Below, one piece after another: positions 57,606 through 64,000 of a DNA stretch of 64,000 nt. This stretch comes from Bacillota bacterium (GTDB taxonomy: Bacteria > Bacillota > UBA4882 > UBA8346). The position numbers were made by a program, and so were the translations under genes. Position 1 is the first letter of the stretch. The number at the start of each line of letters is the position of its first letter. The stretch is taken from assembly GCA_023417475.1 (NCBI GenBank), contig JAEZFP010000055.1, forward strand, positions 62,001-126,000. Reading direction: 5' to 3'. Below the pieces are notes generated by a model, which was not told the origin of the DNA, did no database searches, and saw nothing but the letters and a program-made list of their open reading frames with translations.

Positions 57606-59026
57606 AAAAGAATGGACGGTTAGGGACGCGTTTTGGACTGACGGTGCTGCTGTTGGTTATCTGCAGCTTTCAGACATTGGTCCGTGCCGAGTCGCCGGTG
57701 TTAACCCTGGCGCAAGCGGTGGCGCTGGCGCTCCAAGTCGACTTTCAAGTCAAAATGGATACCAACTCATTGGTAAAGGCGCAATTGGCGGTGAAAAAAG
57801 CGGCCCAGGGAACCTTCCCGCAAGCCACCGTCGCAGGTCAATATCAATATCAAGCCACGGATCAAAGTTATCCCAGTTCCTATCAGGTGGTGGTGCAGGA
57901 GACTATTCCGACCGGCCATAACCTGTACGGGCAAAAAGTCGATTCGAGCATCACTACGGCCATGTGGGACCAGGTGATCGCCGAAGCGACGTTGCAAATC
58001 GCCCGGGCCGAGGTGATTTACAGCACCTATGAAGATTATTTGACGATCCTGAAATATCAACAAGTTTTGCAACTGCAGACGGAAGCGGTGAAAAAATATC
58101 AAGATGACAACACCTTAGCCGTCAAGCAATTCGGTGTCGGCAAGATTACCAAACCGGAGCTGCTCAAGACGGAAAACGCCTTGAATCAAGCCCAATACGA
58201 GCTGCTCAAAGTTCGCGCCGATTTGGATCTCGCCCGGCGCAAATTGGCCAATCAGGTCGGCATTAAAGATTTTGCGTCATACCGATTGGAGGAAGTAACC
58301 ATTAACCCGGAGACGGTGGCTGAAGAGTTGGCGGCGTTGCAACAGAAAGCGTTGCAACGGCGCTTGGAGTTGCAAAAGGACGGATTGAACATCAAAAAGG
58401 CTTTGCGGACTTGGGGTCAAGCCAAAAATGACGAATTGCCCGGGTTGGAGGTCAGTTACAACAATCAAAACACTACCCAAAGTTTTGGAATGAGTTACAA
58501 TTTTTTAAGCGGCGATCTTAGTTGGCTCGCGGCCCAAAAAGGCGATTCCTATCAGAGCCAGTCCGATGTGCTTTCCGGGTCGAGTAGCACCAGTTATTAC
58601 GGGGCGCATAAACGGTATTTCACTTTGAAACTTAGTTGGAGTCTGGACTTTGGCGCCGCCAAAAATGAAACCCGGCAAACCCGGTACAGTTTAGAGAACG
58701 CCAGGTTGGATCTGGAAAAAGCCCGCCAGGATATCCGGCTCGAAGTGGAACAGGCGCTAAACGATTATCAACTGGCGGTCAAACAATATGAAGTCAACCA
58801 ACAAGCTTTGCCCTATTATGAAAAAGACTTGGAGATCAAACAATTGCAGTTGGAGATGGGGATGCTCAAATTCACCGACCTCTCCGAGGCCCGTCAAGAC
58901 GCGCTGGAAGCGCGGATAACCGCGGTCAAATCGAGTTATGACCGGGTTTTGACGTTGCAAAAATTGAAAAAAGCGGTTGGCGATTTATATCCGTTCGCGA
59001 AAACGGCCAACTCCAGCGAAGAATAA
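57602..59026 (+). CDS. TolC-family outer membrane efflux channel
   Basis: 474 residues. Signal peptide at 1-29 (LTVLLLVICSFQTLVRA). The two repeats of long helices with Asn/Gln-rich heptads typical of TolC are seen at about 40-250 (TLAQAVALALQVDFQVKMDTNSL, KYQDDNTLAVKQFGVGKITKPELLKTENALNQAQYEL) and 320-465 (ETRQTRYSLENARLDLEKARQDIRLEVEQALNDY). It implies an outer membrane. ATGA overlap with the Spo0E-like gene. Confidence 0.92.
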   Translation: MKKNGRLGTRFGLTVLLLVICSFQTLVRAESPVLTLAQAVALALQVDFQVKMDTNSLVKAQLAVKKAAQGTFPQATVAGQYQYQATDQSYPSSYQVVVQETIPTGHNLYGQKVDSSITTAMWDQVIAEATLQIARAEVIYSTYEDYLTILKYQQVLQLQTEAVKKYQDDNTLAVKQFGVGKITKPELLKTENALNQAQYELLKVRADLDLARRKLANQVGIKDFASYRLEEVTINPETVAEELAALQQKALQRRLELQKDGLNIKKALRTWGQAKNDELPGLEVSYNNQNTTQSFGMSYNFLSGDLSWLAAQKGDSYQSQSDVLSGSSSTSYYGAHKRYFTLKLSWSLDFGAAKNETRQTRYSLENARLDLEKARQDIRLEVEQALNDYQLAVKQYEVNQQALPYYEKDLEIKQLQLEMGMLKFTDLSEARQDALEARITAVKSSYDRVLTLQKLKKAVGDLYPFAKTANSSEE

Positions 59027-59047
59027 TCAATACCGGAGGGAAAAAGG

Positions 59048-60304
59048 ATGCCGAATTTGAAGAAGAAAACCATTGTGACGCTTGTGATTCTGGTCATCGC
59101 TTTGACGGGCGGCGGTTTGGCAATCCGTCAAATGCAACAAGCCGCCAAAGTGAAAAGCGCGGCCGTTCTGGAAACCGCCGCAGTCCGCCGGATGGATCTG
59201 AGTGAAACCATTGACGCCACCGGTGAAGTGACCACTGAAAAAAACGCCTCGATCTACTCGCCATACAGCGCTACCGTCAAGGAAATTTTGGTCAAACCCG
59301 GCGCTAGCGTACATAAGGGCGATGTGCTGTTGGTGTTGCAGTTGAAAGATACCGACTTGATCAATTATTCGTCCACCTGGCGATCAGCGCTCGATCAGGC
59401 CCGACTGAAGTTGAACATTGCGCAGCAAGCGTTAAAACGCCAAGAAATTTTATATAAAGTGCAAGGAACGACCATTGACGATTTGGAGAGCGCCCAAAGT
59501 TTGGTCAAACAGTATCAGGAAGAAGTTAAGGACTATGAGTTGAAACTGGCGACATTAGCCAAAAACGGGGTGGATCACCGCAACAATATCTTAATCAAGG
59601 CGCCGTTTGACGCCGATATCTCCTGGATCGACGTCAAACTGGAAGAGGCGGTCACCACCAGCAGCGAACTGCTGACCTTCGGGGGGAACAGCGTCATCCG
59701 CGTGCAGGCGGCGGTCGATCAAGGCGATATCGATCAGATCCGAATCGGGTTGTCCGCTCAAATCACCGCCAACGACCAAAACCGGACCCTTATTCCCGGG
59801 GTGGTCGCTTCGTTTGGCGGCACGGGGACGACCAGTTCCAACGTGGTTACCTTTCCGGTGGTCATTAAGCCGACCTCCGGTAAATCCCCAACCCAGCCGT
59901 CCCGGTCGCCGAATCCTCCCGGCGCGGGGAATCCACCGCCGGACAGGGCGACTGCGCCACAGTCCCAAGCTATGTTGCGCCTCTTGAAAACCGGGATGTC
60001 GGTGGACGTTACCATCACTGTCAGCGATCATGCCAATGTTTTAGCGGTTCCCTTGCAAGCGGTGAAGCTTAGAGACGGCGCGGCAACGGTGCAGGTCGTC
60101 ACGGAAGGGAAATTGGTCGCCCGCCAAGTGAAATTAGGCTATCGAAATACGGATTATGCCGAAGTTTTATCCGGATTGCGCCAAGGCGAGCAGGTGGCTG
60201 TGGTGAAAACCGCTGACGGCGCTGCCGCCACAGCCGCCACGAAAACCAAAACCAACCGGGGAACGGTGGGGGGCGGGCCAATGGGCGGTCCTCCGCCGAT
60301 GTGA
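59048..60304 (+). CDS. MacA-like efflux adaptor protein
   Basis: 418 residues. N-terminal anchor (TIVTLVILVIALTGGGLAIRQM), lipoyl half (ATVKEILVKPGASVHKGDVLLVLQ), coiled coil (about 105-175), second lipoyl half and beta-barrel (IRVQAAVDQGDIDQIRIGLSAQITA). An unusual Pro-rich insert (SPNPPGAGNPPPDRATAPQ) lies near residue 285-305. The C-terminus is Gly/Pro-rich (GGGPMGGPPPM). Links the ABC pump to TolC. Confidence 0.92.
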   Translation: MPNLKKKTIVTLVILVIALTGGGLAIRQMQQAAKVKSAAVLETAAVRRMDLSETIDATGEVTTEKNASIYSPYSATVKEILVKPGASVHKGDVLLVLQLKDTDLINYSSTWRSALDQARLKLNIAQQALKRQEILYKVQGTTIDDLESAQSLVKQYQEEVKDYELKLATLAKNGVDHRNNILIKAPFDADISWIDVKLEEAVTTSSELLTFGGNSVIRVQAAVDQGDIDQIRIGLSAQITANDQNRTLIPGVVASFGGTGTTSSNVVTFPVVIKPTSGKSPTQPSRSPNPPGAGNPPPDRATAPQSQAMLRLLKTGMSVDVTITVSDHANVLAVPLQAVKLRDGAATVQVVTEGKLVARQVKLGYRNTDYAEVLSGLRQGEQVAVVKTADGAAATAATKTKTNRGTVGGGPMGGPPPM

Positions 60305-60314
60305 GGTAATAACA

Positions 60315-61022
60315 ATGATTACGATTGAGAAGCTTTCGAAAATTTACCAGATGGGCGAGGGTCAAGTCCGCGCCTTGGATGATGTTTCGTTCCAAATCGG
60401 TGCGGGCGAGATGGTCGCCATCATGGGTCCGTCGGGTTCCGGCAAATCAACGATGATGAATATGCTCGGATGTTTGGATCAGCCCAGTTCCGGTTCATAC
60501 CGGCTGGACGGCCGGGAAGTCGCTGAACTGAACGAAGCCGAGCTGGCCCGGTTGCGCAACCGGGAGATCGGTTTCGTTTTCCAGTCCTTTAACCTGCTCG
60601 CCAAGCTCACCGCCTTTCAAAATGTGGAATTGCCCTTGATCTATACCGGAATGGCGTCAAAGGAGCGCCGGAAGCTAGCGCTAACCGCTTTGGCTAAAAT
60701 GGGATTAGCGAACCGGATTCAACATAAGCCGCGCGAGTTGTCCGGCGGTCAACAGCAACGGGTGGCGATCGCCCGGGCGTTAGTAAACCATCCCAAGCTG
60801 CTGTTGGCCGATGAACCCACCGGCAACTTGGATACCAAGTCCAGCGTGGAGATTATGGGGATCTTTCAAGAACTCCATCAGCAAGGGATCACCGTGGTGC
60901 TGGTGACCCATGAAAATGAAATCGCGACCTATACCCAACGGGTAATCCGGTTCCGCGACGGACGGATTGTGGCGGACGAACCGGTCCGGCAGCTTATCAT
61001 CCCAGAGGAGGTGAGGGTTTGA
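60315..61022 (+). CDS. MacB/LolD-type ABC transporter ATP-binding protein
   Basis: 235 residues with GPSGSGKSTMMNMLGCLD, Q-loop FVFQSFNLLAKLTAFQNVELPLIY, LSGGQQQRVAIARALV, LLLADEPTGNLDTKSS and switch His LVTHENEIA, all intact and typical of the MacB/LolD subgroup. Its stop overlaps the permease start. Confidence 0.96.
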   Translation: MITIEKLSKIYQMGEGQVRALDDVSFQIGAGEMVAIMGPSGSGKSTMMNMLGCLDQPSSGSYRLDGREVAELNEAELARLRNREIGFVFQSFNLLAKLTAFQNVELPLIYTGMASKERRKLALTALAKMGLANRIQHKPRELSGGQQQRVAIARALVNHPKLLLADEPTGNLDTKSSVEIMGIFQELHQQGITVVLVTHENEIATYTQRVIRFRDGRIVADEPVRQLIIPEEVRV

Positions 61023-62215
61023 GATTCTCTGAAAATCTGCTAATGGCCGTCAGGAACCTGTCGGCCAATAAAATCCGTTCGTTGCTGACAATGCTGGGAG
61101 TGATTATCGGCGTAGCCGCAGTCATTGATATGGTGGCGTTGGGACAAGGGGCGCAGCAACAAGTGACGCAAAACATTACGGCCATGGGGTCCAATTTGGT
61201 GATGGTTTTTGCGGGACGCGGCAACCGGCGCGGCGGTTCGTTCGGCGGTGGTCAACCGTTGACCAACAGCTTGTTGCCCGCGCTCCAAAACGCCTCCCGC
61301 AAGTTAGAGGCCATCGCCCCGGAAGTTCGCGGCAACTTTACCATTCGCGAAGGGGACAACAGCATGGACAGTTCGGTGATCGGCTGTACTCTCCCGTATT
61401 TTAAACTCCGTAATTATCAAATTGCGCGGGGCCGCGCTTTTCTCGAGTCGGAGGTTGCAGGCCGGCGCCGGGTGGCGGTGATCGGTTCGTACGTCGCCGA
61501 GCAATTGTTCCCCGCCGTCGATCCGCTGGGACAGGATATCAAAGTAGGGGTGGTCCGCTTTAAAATTGTCGGCGTCTTAAAAGAAAAAGGGCAAAGCGGG
61601 TTCAATAACAGCGACGATCTGGTCATGATTCCCTTGAGCACCGCCCAACAACGGTTGTTTGGCAATCAAAACCTAGACACCATTTATCTCCAGGCCGATT
61701 CCAACGCCAACGTCGACACGCTTTATCAGGAAGTCTACGCAATGCTGCTGGCGAAGTTCCGGGAAGAGTCCAAGTTTACCGTGCGCAATCAAGCCGAGAT
61801 CTTAGCGACGGTCCAACAGACCACCCAGACGTTCACCCTGCTTTTGGCGAGTATTGCCGCAGTGTCGCTGCTGGTCGGCGGGATCGGCATTATGAATATT
61901 ATGCTGGTCTCGGTGACCGAACGGGTGAAAGAGATTGGGATCCGCAAAGCGATCGGCGCCAAAAAGTCGGAGATTTTAGGGCTGTTTTTAATTGAAGCGG
62001 TTGGACTGAGTTTGATCGGCGGCCTGATCGGGATCATTCTGGGCTGGGCGTTGGCGATGGTCATTTCCAAGCTGACCGGTTGGGCGGTGGTGATTGCGCC
62101 GCTGTCGATCGTGATCTCGTTTGGCTTTTCATTTTTGGTCGGACTGTTTTTCGGCGGATATCCGGCCTATAAGGCGGCGGGATTGGACCCGATCGAGGCG
62201 CTCCGTTACGAATAA
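61019..62215 (+). CDS. MacB-type ABC permease (FtsX domain)
   Basis: 398 residues. One N-terminal helix (NKIRSLLTMLGVIIGVAAVIDMVALGQGA), a large extracytoplasmic domain (about 50-270), and a C-terminal FtsX unit with three helices (LLASIAAVSLLVGGIGIMNIMLVSVTERVKEIGIRKAIGAKK). TTG start after GGAGGTGAGGG. It works with the ATPase, adaptor and TolC as a tripartite pump. The large extracytoplasmic domain fits a mechanotransmission-type MacB. Confidence 0.94.
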   Translation: MRFSENLLMAVRNLSANKIRSLLTMLGVIIGVAAVIDMVALGQGAQQQVTQNITAMGSNLVMVFAGRGNRRGGSFGGGQPLTNSLLPALQNASRKLEAIAPEVRGNFTIREGDNSMDSSVIGCTLPYFKLRNYQIARGRAFLESEVAGRRRVAVIGSYVAEQLFPAVDPLGQDIKVGVVRFKIVGVLKEKGQSGFNNSDDLVMIPLSTAQQRLFGNQNLDTIYLQADSNANVDTLYQEVYAMLLAKFREESKFTVRNQAEILATVQQTTQTFTLLLASIAAVSLLVGGIGIMNIMLVSVTERVKEIGIRKAIGAKKSEILGLFLIEAVGLSLIGGLIGIILGWALAMVISKLTGWAVVIAPLSIVISFGFSFLVGLFFGGYPAYKAAGLDPIEALRYE

Positions 62216-62325
62216 CCGCCTCATGGTGATGAGGCCATAGGCAAAACGCGGGAAATGGGTTACATTAGAAATAGTGCGGCCTAATGCCGCCGTCCAACTA
62301 TCGGAACAAACAAAGGATGATTTTC

Positions 62326-63018
62326 ATGATAAAAGGTCAGACCATCCTGGTCGCCGATGACGAGCAACTGATGCGTAAATTGGTGGGAGACTTTCTTAAA
62401 AAAGCCGGTTATGGCGTTGTCGAGGCTGAAAACGGCAAAAGGGCTTTGGAGCTCTTTAACGAAATACCCGGGATCGACCTGGCGATACTTGATGTGATGA
62501 TGCCCCTGCTGGACGGGTGGACCGTCTGTCGGGAGCTCCGCAAAATCTCCAGTCGCCTTCCGGTAATTATGCTGACCGCCCGGAGCGAGGAGTCCGATCA
62601 ATTGTTCGGTTTTGATCTCGGCGCCAACGATTATGTGACCAAACCGTTCAGCCCCAGCGTATTGGTGGCCCGGGTTCAAGCGTTGCTGCAATTGGTCAGC
62701 GAAAGCGCCGGGATGAAAGCGCTCATTGAGCGGGACGGGTTGCAGATCAATCAATCCGCCCATAGCGTCGCGGTGGATGGGTGCAAGATCGTTTTAAGTC
62801 CCAAAGAATATGAGCTGCTGCTGTACATGGTTGAGAATGAAGGCATCGCCTTAAGCCGGGATCAGATCTTAAATGCGGTCTGGGATTACGACTATTTTGG
62901 CGAAGCCCGGACCATTGACACGCATATTAAGAAACTCCGGCTGAAACTGGGCGTGAAAGGGGAGTATCTTCAGACCGTGCGCGGTTTTGGCTACCGGTTT
63001 GAGGTGAAAAAAGGATGA
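62326..63018 (+). CDS. OmpR/PhoB-type response regulator
   Basis: 230 residues. Receiver domain with D56 (LAILDVMMPLLDGW) and K in YVTKPF; C-terminal winged helix with LSPKEYELLLYMVENEGIALSRDQILNAVWDYDY and VKGEYLQTVRGFGYRFE. ATG 62326 has AAAGGA nine bases upstream. Its stop overlaps the kinase ATG. Probably regulates the efflux operon just upstream. Confidence 0.94.
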   Translation: MIKGQTILVADDEQLMRKLVGDFLKKAGYGVVEAENGKRALELFNEIPGIDLAILDVMMPLLDGWTVCRELRKISSRLPVIMLTARSEESDQLFGFDLGANDYVTKPFSPSVLVARVQALLQLVSESAGMKALIERDGLQINQSAHSVAVDGCKIVLSPKEYELLLYMVENEGIALSRDQILNAVWDYDYFGEARTIDTHIKKLRLKLGVKGEYLQTVRGFGYRFEVKKG

Positions 63019-64000
63019 AAAGTTCGATCCGGGTCAAATTATTCAGCGGCATTTGCGCACTCATCCTATTTTTCGTCAGTATCGCGTGGATTGTCAACTT
63101 TTACTTCCTGGAACGGTTTTATATCAAACAGAAGAGCGCGGTTTTGGAACAGCAGTACCGTTATATCGACGCCCTTTACCGCGGGGATCTGGGAACGTTA
63201 ACCCGCCAGTTGGAGCGGATCGTCCATGCCAACGGGCTGAATATCGTTATCCTGGACCGCAATCTGCGGATTAAATCGACCTATTCGCCACGGCCGCCGG
63301 GTTTGCCGCCGCCACCGGAGTCGCGGCGCTTGCCGCCTTCGTTCATTCCTCATACCGACTGGAGCAAACCGCAAGTGTTTGTGGATCTGAAAAAAGGGCC
63401 GACCGGCTATTTGAATTTCACGGCAACCTTACAGCAGGGCGATTACCTATGGCTGGGCATGCCGATCGGGGAGATCAAGCAAAGCGTGGCAATCTCCAAT
63501 CAATTTTTCTTAATGACCGGCGCTTTGACATTGCTAATCGGCGGAGCCCTGGCGTTGGGGTATTCCAAACGTTTCACCCGCCCCATTCTCGAACTGAATG
63601 AAATCGCCCAAAACATGGTCCGGCTCGATTTTACCCGGATGTATCCGGTGCAGACCCGGGATGAAATCGGCGAGTTGGGCTTGAGTATCAATTCCTTATG
63701 CGAACAACTGGGCAAATCCATCAGCGAACTGCAACAGGCCAACTCCAAACTGGCCTTGGAAAACGAACGGCAAAAGCGGGTTGATGAAAACCGCAAAGAA
63801 TTCATCTCCAACGTCTCCCACGAACTCAAAACGCCGCTGGCGTTGATTCAGGGCTACGCCGAAGGATTGCAGGTCAATGTGAATGAGAGCGAGGAAGACA
63901 AAAACTTCTACTGCAATGTGATTATGGCGGAAACGGCCAAAATGAACAAACTGGTCCGGGAACTGTTGGACTTATCGGAGATCGATTCCGGCTACTTACG
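63015..64000 (+). CDS. sensor histidine kinase, cut by the window end
   Basis: 328 codons are visible. Helix 1 at about 9-30, an extracytoplasmic region of about 120 residues with a Pro-rich patch (SPRPPGLPPPPESRRLPPS), helix 2 at about 163-183, a HAMP domain (KRFTRPILELNEIAQNMVRLDF), and a HisKA domain with H269 in SNVSHELKTPLALIQGYAEGL. The ATPase domain lies outside the window. ATGA overlap with the regulator. Confidence 0.93.
   Translation, partial: MKSSIRVKLFSGICALILFFVSIAWIVNFYFLERFYIKQKSAVLEQQYRYIDALYRGDLGTLTRQLERIVHANGLNIVILDRNLRIKSTYSPRPPGLPPPPESRRLPPSFIPHTDWSKPQVFVDLKKGPTGYLNFTATLQQGDYLWLGMPIGEIKQSVAISNQFFLMTGALTLLIGGALALGYSKRFTRPILELNEIAQNMVRLDFTRMYPVQTRDEIGELGLSINSLCEQLGKSISELQQANSKLALENERQKRVDENRKEFISNVSHELKTPLALIQGYAEGLQVNVNESEEDKNFYCNVIMAETAKMNKLVRELLDLSEIDSGYL

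Overview
The window looks like chromosomal DNA of an anaerobic or microaerophilic, endospore-lineage Bacillota. Support comes from strong AGGAGG-type ribosome sites, sigma-A promoters (TTGACA-17-TATAAT type), many TTG/GTG starts, a Spo0E-like protein, three DUF2292/YezD-like proteins and a RelP/RelQ-type alarmone synthetase. A TolC-family protein, several HlyD/MacA adaptors and a lipoprotein adaptor point to a lineage with an outer membrane (a diderm Bacillota such as the Limnochordia/Hydrogenisporia group). That placement is inference. No rRNA, tRNA, CRISPR array or recognisable transposase gene was seen.

Region 1 (1-9.0 kb) is housekeeping: the end of an Nramp metal transporter, tlyA, an iron-type alcohol dehydrogenase, a large secreted TPR/Ig-like protein, speE, serS and a small alarmone synthetase. 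At 8984-9252 a long hairpin runs into a 42-bp-phased tandem array carrying six perfect DnaA boxes.

Region 2 (9.3-34.9 kb) is one large sulfur block. A perfect promoter drives cupin - metY - CoA-binding protein - RuBisCO-like protein, a set that fits the methylthioadenosine-isoprenoid shunt. Next comes a near-continuous operon of at least 14 genes: sulfate ABC transporter (sbp-cysT-cysW-cysA), a ThiS-like carrier, a second MetY, a ThiF-like activator, a JAMM protease, a siroheme sulfite reductase, TusA, APS reductase (cysH), sulfate adenylyltransferase (cysD, cysN) and a YezD-like protein. It describes sulfate to sulfide to homocysteine through a protein thiocarboxylate. A second operon (24.8-29.3 kb) holds a sulfonate-type ABC importer, a flavin-fold protein and a radical SAM protein. 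Both operons are preceded by the same 20-nt element fused to an intrinsic terminator, which I read as a shared sulfur attenuator. A siroheme operon (sirC-hemC-cobA/hemD-hemB) and two more YezD-like genes follow, supplying the sulfite reductase cofactor.

Region 3 (35-43.4 kb) is regulatory and transport: an AraC regulator divergent from an Fsr-like MFS pump, a glycosyltransferase, a two-adaptor EmrAB-like pump with its MarR regulator, and an iron-sulfur flavoprotein.

Region 4 (43.5-51.8 kb) is a sugar uptake locus: a YesN/YesM-type two-component system, an RbsA-like protein that has lost its ATPase motifs, and then an intact RbsA-RbsC-RbsB transporter.

Region 5 (51.9-57.4 kb) holds an AraC/GyrI regulator interrupted by a stop codon near its end, a CBM-esterase, and a redox/stress set (NapH-like ferredoxin, TSCPD protein, thioredoxin, Ohr, ferritin-like protein). 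It ends in a non-coding stretch with eight exactly 21-bp-phased AT-rich repeats.

Region 6 (57.4-64.0 kb) is one operon: Spo0E-like, TolC, MacA-like adaptor, MacB-like ATPase and permease, OmpR-type regulator and a histidine kinase cut by the window end.
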